Shown here: positions 36,459-45,542 of the stretch, in pieces
Layout: every line of letters starts with the position of its first letter
Numbering within the stretch: the stretch's first letter is position 1
Assembly: GCF_000799715.1 (NCBI RefSeq)
Contig: NZ_JUHG01000001.1
Span: 218,631 to 282,630 of the forward strand
Length of the DNA: 64,000 nucleotides
Direction: 5' to 3'
DNA from: Martinezella rhizogenes
GTDB lineage: Bacteria; Pseudomonadota; Alphaproteobacteria; Rhizobiales; Rhizobiaceae
Notes under the pieces: model-generated
Told to the model about the DNA's origin: nothing
Seen by the model: the letters and a program-made list of their open reading frames with translations, nothing else
Database searches by the model: none
Translations under genes and position numbers: made by a program

Positions 36459-37715
36459 CTATTGGATCGCAAGAACGGCAATTGATGCTGCCAGCGAAGG
36501 CAGCATGACCACGACGCCGATCTTCATGAATGCCCAGGCTCCGATCTGTAGACCCTCGCGGCGAAGCGCGGTCAGCCAGAGTATCGTCGCGAGCGACCCG
36601 GTGACGGAGAGATTAGGCCCGAGATCGATGCCGATCAGCACGGCGCCAGCAATCTTATCCGAGACTTGCGCCAACTGGATCGCGCTTCCGGCAACAAGCC
36701 CGGCTGGCAGATTGTTGACAAGGTTGGAGACCAGAGCGGCCAACGCCCCGGCACCAGCAGCAGTCCACGTTGGAGAAGACGAAGCATTGTCGGAAATGGA
36801 CTGTGCGAGAGTGTCGATCAGACCCGTGCGGTTCAATGCCTCGACCACGACAAACAGTCCGGCGACGAGTGGCCACACACTCCACGACACACCTTTCAAC
36901 GTCCCGGCGGGACTTTGCCGCGTGACGATCAGGACAACCGCAGTTGCCGCGCAACCGGCAAGGAATGTCGGAAGCCCGAGATCGAAATGCAGGGCCGATG
37001 CGCCAAGCAGAATGACGGCCGTCCCACACAATGCAAAACCAGCAAGCTTCGCGCTGCGCGACAATGGTACAGTCTGCACATCGGAGGCAACGCTGTCGGC
37101 CACGATGGTGAAGCGCTGCGTCCAGTACAACGCAAGGAACGTCACGACGATAGAGACGATCGAGGGCAGGCCAAAGGTTGCAAGCCATCGTGACAGCGGC
37201 GGCATGTCCCCACCCCCGAAAATCACCAGATTGGCTGGATTGGAGATGGGGAGGACAAAGCTCGCTGCGTTGGCGATGAAAGCGCAGATGAGCAGATAGG
37301 GCATCGGGTCCCGCACCTTCGCCGTCCGGCAGGCGGCATAGACCGCAGGCGTCAGCACCACTGCCGTCGCGTCGTTCGACAGAAACACGGTGACAACGAT
37401 CCCGACGCCATAGATCAGGACGAACAGGCGCTTCGGCGACCCCTTGGCGTGGGTGGTCGCAATAGAAGCCAACCAGTCAAACAGCCCCTCCTGACGCGCG
37501 AGCTCGGAGAGCAACATCATGCCGATCAGAAAGAGATAGACGTCCATACCCTTCGCAACGCCCGTCAAGGCATCGGTCGGACCGATCAGACCGAGGACTA
37601 CAAGCGAAACCGCGCCGACAACCGCCCAGATGGCTTCCGGCCAGGCGAAGGGCCTGGTGATCACCCCGAGTGCGGTTAGCCCGGCTATGCCCCAGGTCAT
37701 GGTCAGTGCGTTCAT
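36459..37715 (-). CDS. arsB: Arsenite efflux permease, ArsB/SLC13-like
   Basis: A 418-residue membrane protein with about eleven helices of the ArsB/NhaD ion-transporter superfamily. Characteristic segments are FLIGMMLLSELARQEGLFDW, VVTVFLSNDATAVVLTPAVY, NAASFVLPISNPANLVIFG and, in the second half, NLVNNLPAGLVAGSAIQ. In known ars operons such a protein extrudes arsenite with the proton motive force. I start at ATG 37715, preceded by GGAAA; ten more residues to 37745 are possible. Neither arsR nor arsC is present nearby, and the genes on both sides (chrA, MFS) are broken, so this is the one intact metal(loid)-resistance gene of the patch. Confidence 0.75.
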   Translation of the reverse strand: MNALTMTWGIAGLTALGVITRPFAWPEAIWAVVGAVSLVVLGLIGPTDALTGVAKGMDVYLFLIGMMLLSELARQEGLFDWLASIATTHAKGSPKRLFVLIYGVGIVVTVFLSNDATAVVLTPAVYAACRTAKVRDPMPYLLICAFIANAASFVLPISNPANLVIFGGGDMPPLSRWLATFGLPSIVSIVVTFLALYWTQRFTIVADSVASDVQTVPLSRSAKLAGFALCGTAVILLGASALHFDLGLPTFLAGCAATAVVLIVTRQSPAGTLKGVSWSVWPLVAGLFVVVEALNRTGLIDTLAQSISDNASSSPTWTAAGAGALAALVSNLVNNLPAGLVAGSAIQLAQVSDKIAGAVLIGIDLGPNLSVTGSLATILWLTALRREGLQIGAWAFMKIGVVVMLPSLAASIAVLAIQ

Positions 37716-37810
37716 CGTATTTCCAAACTGAGTTTCGGAGTGCATTCCACCTTATCGCCATCAGCGATTGGCCGCGGCATCCATATCGTTCTTTTGCGGC
37801 GGCGCAATAC
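37700..37810. repeat. 110-bp direct repeat, copy B (arsB start / MFS end)
   Basis: This is the parental copy of the repeat at 34803-34912. It spans the arsB initiation region and the last codons of the truncated MFS gene. The two copies are in the same orientation and bracket about 2.8 kb containing chrA and arsB. Confidence 0.75.
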
Positions 37811-38117
37811 TATCTCTGCCGATCAGGAAGGCGGCCACAGCTAACACGGCAACGCCACCATGGACCCAGTATGCAAGTCCATAGCCGCCGATGTCCGTCA
37901 GGCAACCGGCGACGATATTGCTGAGCGACGCTCCGACGCCCTGTACGGTCATCACGGCGGCGAGGCCAACGTTGAACCGTCCGGTACCGGCAGGAATGCG
38001 TTCCGCAGCGATCGGGATTGCGATGACGATTAGGCCGGTACAGATGCCATCGAGAATCTGTACAGGGAAGATGACGGCAAAATCCGTAAACGATCCAGAA
38101 TATTGAAGTTGTTCGCT
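37761..38117 (-). pseudogene. MFS transporter, C-terminal fragment only
   Basis: About 118 residues of the C-terminal end of a 12-helix major facilitator remain: DFAVIFPVQILDGICTGLIV, ERIPAGTGRFNVGLAAVMTV, GASLSNIVAGCLTDIGGYGL and a final helix with a charged tail. Upstream the frame meets a stop at 38118-38120 and the sequence no longer resembles an MFS protein, so some 280 N-terminal residues have been lost. It lies 46 bases before arsB in the same direction; such MFS genes occur in arsenic and chromate clusters. Confidence 0.75.
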
Positions 38118-38176
38118 TCATCCGGCCGGTGAGTTGGTGTTCTGAGGATGGCGCCCTTCCCTTCGACGGCTTTCCG

Positions 38177-39005
38177 TTACGTGCATCCGCGATAAAGTTC
38201 GATCGACGACGCGTGCGCACCGATCATCCCGCGCACCTTGCCGGCCATCGGCCGGTTGTTCTTCTCCGCGTCCCAGACCGCGCGGAAGCGCTCCACTGTT
38301 TCGCGCGCCGTGTCGAGCACCAGCTTTTCGGACAGCTCCGCCTTTGCGGCAAGATGCGCGAGCTCGTCCATCGACAACGCCGTTATCTTCTTTGTGCGCG
38401 AGAAATTCAGCGCCGCCGTGTCTTCGCCCTCGATATAAGGGATCGTCGATGGCAAGTCATAAGCGGGGGGAACGCGCTGGTGTTCGCCTATCGGGATAGA
38501 TGATCGACCAGTTCTTCAGGTGCATGTCGCCGTTACCGATCAGGGTACTGAACACGAGCCGCCGGATGAACTCGGCGACATCGGCCGCACCCGTCTCGAT
38601 ACCCAGCACGTGGCCGATCATGCGGTAATTGCCTTTGTCGTATTTATGGTCGGGAAACACGCCGAATAACTGCGCGAAATCCTCGATATGAACCGGTCCG
38701 TCCGGCATGCGATCAAAACGGCTGATCGCCAGCGCCTGCCCCTGCAACTCGCCGATGCCTTGCGGCAGACCGCTGACGGCATCGAGATCGACCAGCTGGA
38801 TCTCGGGTACATTCATGCCCATCATGCCGGCGATCGTCATCATCGCGAACTCGTTCTCGGGCGCGCCGCTATATTGCTGCGACGGTAGCTTCACGAGCCA
38901 TGAGCCGCCGGCGTCGATACTACAACGAGGATCGTCCTCACTCGGCAATCGGATATAACGTCCCGATTGCCATGCATAATCCCGGTGGCGCAACCAGCCC
39001 GTCAT
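38177..39005 (-). pseudogene. hipA: HipA-like toxin kinase, 5'-truncated and frameshifted
   Basis: Two frames join to form the HipA serine/threonine-kinase core. The first (38457-39005) has GGSWLVKLPSQQYSGAPENE (ATP-binding lysine region), ISRFDRMPDGPVHIEDFAQL and NGDMHLKNWSIIYPD (catalytic loop). The second (38177-38455) continues as STIPYIEGEDTAALNFS. The break falls at a run of six bases (G at 38465-38470); one base fewer restores the frame through ARSPAYD. The N-terminal HipA subdomain and a HipB antitoxin gene are absent. HipA phosphorylates tRNA synthetases and causes dormancy; this copy is most likely inactive. Confidence 0.8.
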
Positions 39006-39228
39006 CGTGAAAAAAGCCCGGAACCTCCAATGTCCGGCGATCCAAACTTCGGTCTCAGAGCAAACTCATTGGCAAGTTCGATCTGTCTCATCTGGAAGCC
39101 AGATTCACCGAACGTGGTCAATCCGGTCATCTCACCAGTCAAAGGTTAAAGGTGTCGATGAATTGAGGCTTCGGCCAAACGTGAACATCGCTGCGCTCAC
39201 GGGAAACGAGTGAAGAAGCGTTACCTCG

Positions 39229-40854
39229 TCATGCCCACTTCGGCCGGGGCACGGAATTTAGCAGCGATTTCGTGTAGTCGTGCTTCGGGCACTCGAATAG
39301 CATCTCCGTATTGCTTTCCTCCACGACCCTGCCTTGCTGCATCACCAGTATCCGGTCGGCGAACTCGCGTACAATTAGCAGGTCATGCGTGATGAAGACG
39401 TAGGAAAGGCTCAGCCTGCTGCGAAGATCGGCCAGCAGTGCGATGACCTGCATCTGGATCGACACGTCGAGCGCGGAGACCGCCTCGTCGCAGACGATCA
39501 ATTCCGGTTCGCTGGCCAGCGCGCGGGCAATCGCGATCCGCTGGCGCTGCCCCCCGGAAAACTGGTGCGGATGACGGTCGGCGTGCTCCGCTTTCAGACC
39601 GACAAGTTCCAAGAGTTCCACGACCCTGTCGTTCCAGCGCCGCCGGGGCAGGATGTCTCGATGGATGGCCCAGGGCTCCGAGATGATCGAGCGCACGTTC
39701 ATGCGTGGGTTCATCGAGCCAAACGGATCTTGAAACACCATCTGTACCCGACGACGGAAGCCATTCAGGGCCTTTCCCTCCAGCTTGAAGATGTCCTCTC
39801 CGGCAAACAGCGCCTTGCCGGAGGTCGGATCGTTCAGCCGAAGCAGCATGCGCGCGATACTGGACTTGCCTGAACCGGATTCTCCCACAATGCCTACCGT
39901 CTCTCCACGGCGGACAGTAAAACTGACGTCGTCGACGGCCCGGAATTCCCGTTTGGGCGAGAAAGGCCCGGAACCGAGCATATAATGCTTGCTCAGGTGT
40001 TCGATCTGCAACAGGATTTCACCCTTGAGCTCGGTGCGCTGTTTCGGCGACGAACCGGCATGCGGCATGGCCGACATCAGCCGGCGCGTGTAGGCATGAC
40101 CCGGATTGATGAAAATGTCCTGCGCAGGACCGCTCTCGACCACCTTGCCGCCACTCATAACGATGATCCGGTCCGCCATGGCCGCCGCAACCTCAAGATC
40201 GTGGGTGATCATGATCAGCGCCATGCCGGTTTCGCGCTGCAGGTCCCGTAACAATTCGAGGATCTGCGACTGGACGCTCACATCCAGCGCCGTGGTCGGC
40301 TCGTCGGCGATCAAAATATCCGGTTTCAGCGCAATTGCCATCGCGATCATTACACGCTGGCGCTGGCCGCCGGAAAACTGGTGCGGATAATAGTCGATCC
40401 GCCTTTCCGCATCCGGAATACCAACGCGTTCCAGCAGGTGGACGACCTTGTCTCGCACAGGACCGTCTCCGACGCCACCATGACTTTCGAAGACTTCGGC
40501 GATCTGTCGCCCTACGGTGTAGACAGGGTTTAGATAGGCCAGCGGATCCTGAAAGATCATGGCGATGCGTCGCCCATTCAACTGGCGCCGCCCCTCTTCG
40601 TCGAGCCGGGACAGATCGGTTCCGTCGAAAATCAGCGAGCCGGAAACGATGTCGCCCGGCGGGCAGTCGATAAGGCCCATGACGGTCCCAGTACTGACGC
40701 TCTTGCCGGAGCCGCTTTCACCGAGAATCACCAGGGTTTCCCCCGGGCAGACATCGAAGGACACGCCATCGACGGCACGAACCGGGTCGCCTTCAGACAG
40801 GAAATCGACCGTCAGGTTGTCGATCTTAAGAATGGGCTTGTCCGACGGGGTCAT
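39229..40854 (-). CDS. Fused peptide/nickel-type ABC ATPase (DppD-DppF in one chain)
   Basis: A 541-residue protein with two complete ATPase units. Unit 1: Walker A GESGSGKS (about residue 42), signature [16 protein letters not shown], Walker B ILIADEP. Unit 2: Walker [10 protein letters not shown] (about residue 325), signature [14 protein letters not shown], Walker B LIVCDEA. The link contains the oligopeptide-specific motif segments between the units. I start at ATG 40854, which overlaps the upstream permease stop (ATGA); the frame is open further to 40989 but that would lie inside the permease gene. It ends the GntR-controlled operon. Confidence 0.92.
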   Translation of the reverse strand: MTPSDKPILKIDNLTVDFLSEGDPVRAVDGVSFDVCPGETLVILGESGSGKSVSTGTVMGLIDCPPGDIVSGSLIFDGTDLSRLDEEGRRQLNGRRIAMIFQDPLAYLNPVYTVGRQIAEVFESHGGVGDGPVRDKVVHLLERVGIPDAERRIDYYPHQFSGGQRQRVMIAMAIALKPDILIADEPTTALDVSVQSQILELLRDLQRETGMALIMITHDLEVAAAMADRIIVMSGGKVVESGPAQDIFINPGHAYTRRLMSAMPHAGSSPKQRTELKGEILLQIEHLSKHYMLGSGPFSPKREFRAVDDVSFTVRRGETVGIVGESGSGKSSIARMLLRLNDPTSGKALFAGEDIFKLEGKALNGFRRRVQMVFQDPFGSMNPRMNVRSIISEPWAIHRDILPRRRWNDRVVELLELVGLKAEHADRHPHQFSGGQRQRIAIARALASEPELIVCDEAVSALDVSIQMQVIALLADLRSRLSLSYVFITHDLLIVREFADRILVMQQGRVVEESNTEMLFECPKHDYTKSLLNSVPRPKWA

Positions 40855-41768
40855 CGCGGGGCCTTTCGCAGCGATTGCAGGCGCCAGCGCTGCAACGGAT
40901 CGGCAACAGTCCGTGCCCAACTGGCGAGAATATTGAGAGAAAGGGTCGTCAGCAGGATGGCGAGACCTGGCCAGAAGGCAATCCACCACGCTGATGCCAA
41001 ATAGCCGCGGCCATTCGCAACCATGGCGCCCCAGGTGAAGTCCGGGGGCTGAATGCCGAGTCCGAGAAAGCTCAAGGAAGATTCCGCCAGGATGACTGTG
41101 GCGAAATCGATAGCCGCTATCGTCACCAATGTCGGCAGCACGAGCGGCGCTATGTGCCGGAAGAGGATGCGCCCGGTGCCGGCGCCCATGGAGCGCGCCG
41201 CGCTGACGAACATTCGCTCACGCAATTCCAGCACCTCGGCTCGCGCCGTGCGGACGAAGATCGGCATACGCGTGATTGCCAGGACGATGACCAGGTCCGT
41301 CATGCTGGGGCCGAGCGTGTAAAGCACGATCAGCGCCAGAAGCAGCGACGGGAAACTCATGATCACGTCGGCCAGACGCAGAATGACATGGCTGTACCAG
41401 CGCTCGGAATATCCAGCAATCAGCCCGAGGATGCCGCCCGCGACCATGGAGCAGAAAACGGCGGCGGCGGCGATGCCGAGCGTATTCCGCGCCCCGACGA
41501 TCAGCCGTGCCAGAATGGGCCGCCCAAGTGTATCGGCACCGAGGATGTATATGAAACCATGCTCCAAGGAAAACGGCGCCAGATTGCGCTGCCGCAGCCC
41601 GAGCTTGCCGGCGAGATCACCCACCAGAAGCGGCCCGACCAGAACGCAAGCGACGAGCACCAGCAGGAAGAGCGCCGCGCACAGCGCCAGCTTGTCGCGC
41701 GCAAGATAAATGGCCAGCTGCCGGAGGCTGCCGGGCGACTTCACGGATACCACCGTCACATCGGCCAT
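40851..41768 (-). CDS. Peptide/opine-type ABC permease (DppC family)
   Basis: A 305-residue permease. An N-terminal helix (LALCAALFLLVLVACVLVGP) is followed by the periplasmic loop with HILGTD-like YILGADTLGRPILARLIVGA and five more helices with the EAA loop FVSAARSMGAGTGRILFRHI. The start at ATG 41768 has AAGGAG upstream. It overlaps the ATPase gene by four bases and lies eleven bases after the other permease. Confidence 0.92.
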   Translation of the reverse strand: MADVTVVSVKSPGSLRQLAIYLARDKLALCAALFLLVLVACVLVGPLLVGDLAGKLGLRQRNLAPFSLEHGFIYILGADTLGRPILARLIVGARNTLGIAAAAVFCSMVAGGILGLIAGYSERWYSHVILRLADVIMSFPSLLLALIVLYTLGPSMTDLVIVLAITRMPIFVRTARAEVLELRERMFVSAARSMGAGTGRILFRHIAPLVLPTLVTIAAIDFATVILAESSLSFLGLGIQPPDFTWGAMVANGRGYLASAWWIAFWPGLAILLTTLSLNILASWARTVADPLQRWRLQSLRKAPR

Positions 41769-41779
41769 GGTCCGCTCCT

Positions 41780-42697
41780 TCAATACCGGATGCGCGGATC
41801 GAGCGTGACATACAGCAGGTCGATCGCGATGTTGACGATGAAGATGGCGATGGCGGTGACGAGGATCGTCGACTGCACGACGGCGAAATCTCGCTGGATG
41901 ATGGAATCGATCATCAGCTTGCCTATGCCCGGCCAGCCGAAAATGGTTTCGACGACAACGGCCCCGTTTATCAGTCCTGTGGCCAGATCCCCCGCCACCG
42001 TGATGACCGGAAGCAACGAATTCCTCAGGGCGTGACCGAAGATGATCTTGCCGCGCTTCATGCCTTTTGCATGAGCCGTCTTGATGTAGGGCGCGGCGAG
42101 CGCGGAGATCATTGTGCCGCGGACCACCTGCACCAGAAGACCGAAAGGGCGTAGCATCAGCACAGCGATCGGCATAATCCAATGCAGGCCAGTACCCGTG
42201 CCAGACGTGGGTAACAACCCGAGCCCAACCGCAAAGACGAGAATCCCAACGATCGCGATCCAGAAATCCGGCGTGCTGGCACCGGCCAGCGACACAAGGC
42301 CGGCGATACGGTCAAACAAGCTGCGGGGCCGGGCAGCCGCCAAAGCTCCCACGACGATGGCGAGCACCGTTGCGAGCGTCATTGCGACGAAAGCGAGTTT
42401 CAACGTGGCCGGAAAGGCTTCGAGCGCTATTTCGATGGCGGACCGGTTCTGGCGTAGCGACTGACCGAAATCCATCGACAGCAGATTCTGCAGGTATTGC
42501 AGGAACTGTATGTGAATGGGCTGATCCAGACCGTTCAGCCGCGCGAAGGCTTCTCGCGCCTCAAGGCTGGAATCGAGCGGCAGATAGAGCGCCGACGGAT
42601 CACCGGTCAGGCGTGTGAGGAAGAAGACGAGTGTCAGCAGACCGATCAGCGATATTATGCTATGATACGCCCGCCGGCCGATATAGCCGAACATCAT
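41780..42697 (-). CDS. Peptide/opine-type ABC permease (DppB family)
   Basis: A 305-residue permease with the first helix AYHSIISLIGLLTLVFFLTR, the DppB-type LNGLDQPIHIQFLQYLQNLL periplasmic segment and the EAA loop YIKTAHAKGMKRGKIIFGHA around residue 215. It follows the binding protein by 74 bases containing a stem-loop. Confidence 0.92.
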   Translation of the reverse strand: MMFGYIGRRAYHSIISLIGLLTLVFFLTRLTGDPSALYLPLDSSLEAREAFARLNGLDQPIHIQFLQYLQNLLSMDFGQSLRQNRSAIEIALEAFPATLKLAFVAMTLATVLAIVVGALAAARPRSLFDRIAGLVSLAGASTPDFWIAIVGILVFAVGLGLLPTSGTGTGLHWIMPIAVLMLRPFGLLVQVVRGTMISALAAPYIKTAHAKGMKRGKIIFGHALRNSLLPVITVAGDLATGLINGAVVVETIFGWPGIGKLMIDSIIQRDFAVVQSTILVTAIAIFIVNIAIDLLYVTLDPRIRY

Positions 42698-42728
42698 GCG
42701 GAACCTCTGGTTTTACCTGGAGTTCAAA

Positions 42729-42756
42729 CGAGCGCGGAAAGGCTCTTCCACGCTCG
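42729..42756 (-). terminator. Intra-operon stem-loop after the binding-protein gene
   Basis: CGAGCG (42729-42734) pairs with CGCTCG (42751-42756), and inside it GGAA (42736-42739) pairs with TTCC (42746-42749), with one mismatched pair between. It lies between the binding-protein and permease genes, the usual place for an mRNA-stabilising or partly terminating hairpin. Confidence 0.55.
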
Positions 42757-42771
42757 CCGGCATATTGCGGC

Positions 42772-44280
42772 TCAGTTCTTGAGGCCGATATTTGCAAGCG
42801 GAATCTCGCTGTTGGTCGTTATGTCCGGTTTCCAGTCAAGACGCGTGCCGACACGGGTGTATCCGATCATGTGGAACATCGGGATGTCGAGGGCCAGTTC
42901 GTCATGCACCTTCCTGAAAATCGCCTTGAACCTGGCCGTGCGGTCCCCTCCAGTGGCCGACATGGCACCGGCGATCTCCTTGTCGAGCGCAGCATCGCTT
43001 ACCGTGGAATAGCTGCCTTTCGAGGTATAGAAGATCGGAATGGTGAATGCAGCGTCGCCCTTGTTGTTGTCGTGCATCATCTGCAGCAGGTTCGGACCAC
43101 GGCCTTCCGGAAACGGCTTCTGCAGGTAACGCAGCCAATCGTTCACATCCAGCATGGTGAGCTTCACATTCAGGCCGACGTCCTGCCACATGGCCATCAT
43201 GGCTTCCATGGCTTCCGTGCCGTTCGGATAGATGCCGTTGCGGCCGATCAGCTCGATTTCAGTTTCTACGGGGACGCCGGCTGCCTTTGCCTCGGCAACA
43301 AGCGCGCGTGCCTTCTCGGCATCAAAAGTCCAGGGCGCGAGCTTGTCGTCGTGTCCGTTGATGCCGACGACAACCATTTGCGAGGCACGTTTGGTGTCGT
43401 CTCCGAAGAGCTGCGCAAGACCTTCCCAGTCGATCGCAAGGTTAAGCGCCTTGCGAATACGGACATCGTCAAGCGGAGCAAACCCGGCATCGATGCGCAT
43501 CGCAGTCGTTTCCGAATTAAGATAGGCGAAATCCGTTTCCGGATTGGTCGCGTCCTGGATCGCGATGGACGGCGTCAGGTCGGCCTCGCCGGTTTCGACC
43601 ATCGCTGCACGAATCGAGGATTCCGGACGCCAGACATAGCTGGCCTTGGTGATGGCCGGCTTCTTGCCCCAATAACCATCGAAACTGTCCAGTACAACCG
43701 TCTGGGGCGTGAAGCTCGCAAGTCTGAAGGGGCCGGTGCCGATCGGATCGTTGACCGCCTTGTCTGCTGGCGTGTTCGGGGAGACGACCATGACCACACT
43801 GAGCAGCGTCGGCAGAATCGGCTGCGGCGTATCCGACTTGATCTCGACCGTCAGGTCGTCGACCGCCGCCACTGTGAGTTTGGCGGCGCCGAATTTGGCG
43901 ATATTGCTGCAGGTTACCTTGCCGCCGGTCATGCGCTCGATCGAGAACTTGACAGCTTTGGCGTTGAAGGCGACACCATCCTGGAACTTCACGCCTTCGC
44001 GCAGCTTAAGCCTCCATGTATTCGGATCGGTCTGCGTCCATTCAGTCGCTAGGCTGGGCGCGGCCTGACCGCTTGCCGGATCGATGACCGTAAGTGGCTC
44101 GACAACGTTGCGGCTCAGGATCTGGCCGACATTGGTGATGATGGTGCCGCATGGCTCAAGGTTCGCCGGCTGCTCCGGCAGGACGATATTGATTTCGGAG
44201 GTGTTTTGCGCCGTGGCATGCCCGGCGAAACCGGCTATAGCCATCGCGCCTGCGACGAAACGAATAGACTTTATTGCCAT
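42772..44280 (-). CDS. Family 5 solute-binding protein (peptide/opine/nickel type)
   Basis: A 502-residue periplasmic binding protein. The signal peptide is MAIKSIRFVAGAMAIAGFAG..ATA, and family-5 hallmarks follow: EPCGTIITNVGQILSRNVVEPL, PSLATEWTQTDPNTWRLKLR and GVKFQDGVAFNAKAVKFSIE. ATG 44280 is preceded by GGAGGAG; an upstream ATG at 44295 is less likely. Family 5 proteins bind di/oligopeptides, opines, nickel chelates or glutathione; nothing here decides which. It is the first transporter gene downstream of the GntR regulator. Confidence 0.92.
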   Translation of the reverse strand: MAIKSIRFVAGAMAIAGFAGHATAQNTSEINIVLPEQPANLEPCGTIITNVGQILSRNVVEPLTVIDPASGQAAPSLATEWTQTDPNTWRLKLREGVKFQDGVAFNAKAVKFSIERMTGGKVTCSNIAKFGAAKLTVAAVDDLTVEIKSDTPQPILPTLLSVVMVVSPNTPADKAVNDPIGTGPFRLASFTPQTVVLDSFDGYWGKKPAITKASYVWRPESSIRAAMVETGEADLTPSIAIQDATNPETDFAYLNSETTAMRIDAGFAPLDDVRIRKALNLAIDWEGLAQLFGDDTKRASQMVVVGINGHDDKLAPWTFDAEKARALVAEAKAAGVPVETEIELIGRNGIYPNGTEAMEAMMAMWQDVGLNVKLTMLDVNDWLRYLQKPFPEGRGPNLLQMMHDNNKGDAAFTIPIFYTSKGSYSTVSDAALDKEIAGAMSATGGDRTARFKAIFRKVHDELALDIPMFHMIGYTRVGTRLDWKPDITTNSEIPLANIGLKN

Positions 44281-44367
44281 TTGCACTCCTCCCAAAGTGA
44301 AACGATGATGATCAAGTCATGATTGTGTCAGCGGCACCGATCTTCGGGCGCCCGCCCCGTGCTCACA

Positions 44368-44517
44368 TCAGCCGCGCGCGCAGCATTTCACGCTCCTCGC
44401 CCGAGTAGCGAGGGGCCGATATCGACCATCGACCTTGATGATGGAGACGACGTCGCTCGCCTTGCGATGGCGAAGCGCCGCAAAGGGAAGAAGACCGTAA
44501 TGAAGAACACTTTCCAT
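44368..44517 (-). CDS. Possible leader peptide between GntR gene and transporter operon
   Basis: A 49-codon frame starts at ATG 44515-44517 with a GGAGGAG about four bases upstream, and lies downstream of a good promoter (44552-44580). The product (MESVLHYGLLPFAALRHRKA...) is basic and has no recognised family. It could be a leader peptide or small protein, or chance. Confidence 0.3.
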   Translation of the reverse strand: MESVLHYGLLPFAALRHRKASDVVSIIKVDGRYRPLATRARSVKCCARG

Positions 44518-44551
44518 CGTCTCCTCCCACGCTGAAAGCCATCGAAGAAAA

Positions 44552-44580
44552 TTCATATTATGACTTTCACGATGAGTCAA
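44552..44580 (-). promoter_or_regulatory. Candidate sigma-70 promoter of the family-5 transporter operon
   Basis: Read on the lower strand, TTGACT (44575-44580) and TATGAA (44552-44557) are separated by 17 bases. This is a good match to a housekeeping promoter, about 270 bases before the binding-protein start and right after the GntR gene. Confidence 0.5.
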
Positions 44581-44609
44581 CCGGCCTCATCCTTTTTCAG
44601 CGCAGCTTC

Positions 44610-45329
44610 TCACAACGTTAAAGAGCGGTAGCGCTTGATGCCCGTGACAAGATGGCGCCGCATCGCCTCGCGCGCGCGATCGGGATCGCGGGCGAGGATA
44701 GCCTGCGCTATCTCTCGATGCTCGTCGAGAATGGGAGCGTCCCTGTTGGGCAGAGGGTCCACTCCACCCATGACCGTACGGAACTTCACGCGCGGAATCA
44801 TGCGCCGCCCGACATGTTCGAGGAACGTGCGAAAGCGGGCGTTATTGGTCGCCGTGGCAATGGCCATATGGAACTGGAAATCGGCCTCGTCCGTCGGTTT
44901 TCCTTCCGCAACGAGACGCGAAAAACGTTGGACCTGCTCCTGAATTTCAGCCTCTTGCGCCGGAGAGCTGCGCGCCGCCGCAAGGCCGGCCGCCTCCACT
45001 TCGATGCCGATGCGAAGCTCCAGCTCTTCGATAATGTCAGAGATTTTGTCCGTTTCGCCCGTGAATAACCGAAGTCCCGCATCGCCCTGCCGCGGACCGA
45101 TCACGAAGACGCCCGAGCCCTGCCTGGGCTCGACGAGACCATCTGCACGTAATGCCGCCATCGCTTCACGCACTACGGTCCGGCTCACACCGAACTTATC
45201 GACCAACGCAGGCTCTGTAGGCAACTTGTCTCCGGACGCATAATAGCCTGCATCAATCTGCGCTCGAAGTGCGTCTTCAACCCCTGCCGACAAAGATCTG
45301 CGGCCACGCGGACGTTTCAGTTCAGACAT
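44610..45329 (-). CDS. GntR-family (FadR subfamily) regulator
   Basis: A 239-residue regulator. The winged-helix domain spans residues 10-75 (GDKLPTEPALVDKFGVSRTV, VREAMAALRADGLVEPRQGSG), and an all-helical FCD effector domain follows with metal-ligand-type histidines (DFQFHMAIATATNN, DEHREIAQAIL, MRRHLVTG). The start at ATG 45329 has AGGAGGG just upstream. It is transcribed in the same direction as the family-5 transporter and most likely controls it in response to an organic acid or the transported compound. Confidence 0.92.
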   Translation of the reverse strand: MSELKRPRGRRSLSAGVEDALRAQIDAGYYASGDKLPTEPALVDKFGVSRTVVREAMAALRADGLVEPRQGSGVFVIGPRQGDAGLRLFTGETDKISDIIEELELRIGIEVEAAGLAAARSSPAQEAEIQEQVQRFSRLVAEGKPTDEADFQFHMAIATATNNARFRTFLEHVGRRMIPRVKFRTVMGGVDPLPNRDAPILDEHREIAQAILARDPDRAREAMRRHLVTGIKRYRSLTL

Positions 45330-45360
45330 CTGCCCTCCTACAATCATCCGGAATTCATCG

Positions 45361-45375
45361 TATGATGATAGCATA
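45361..45375. promoter_or_regulatory. Candidate GntR autoregulatory site
   Basis: TATG (45361-45364) and CATA (45372-45375) form a short inverted repeat about 30 bases before the GntR start, overlapping a plausible -10 (TATCAT on the lower strand). The arms are short, so confidence is low. Confidence 0.3.
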
Positions 45376-45474
45376 TACCTAAGCGTATTGCGAACGATTA
45401 ACCAGAACAACGGCGCGGCGTTCGATGGCATGGGGCTTGCCCGGCTTCCCATAGGCTGATTCGGCATCGAATGC

Positions 45475-45497
45475 GGGGTCTGACTCATTCTCGATGA
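45475..45497 (+). repeat. Left inverted repeat of the ISL3-family element
   Basis: It starts GGGGTCTGACTCATTCTCGA and matches the right end at 20 of 23 positions in inverted orientation. Confidence 0.75.
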
Positions 45498-45542
45498 TGT
45501 TTTGGATTCCACTGGCCTGGTTTCTGAAGGAGAATCAGCGCC

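Noticed and set aside
37700..37810. Direct repeats as ends of a transposon or integron site
   Set aside because: The repeat contains coding sequence (arsB start, MFS end) and has no terminal inverted symmetry, so a duplication remnant explains it better.
39011..39130. Short lower-strand frame (MRQIELANEF...) upstream of the hipA remnant
   Set aside because: It is about 40 codons long, has no ribosome-binding site and no family; it may be part of the lost hipA 5' region but cannot be supported.
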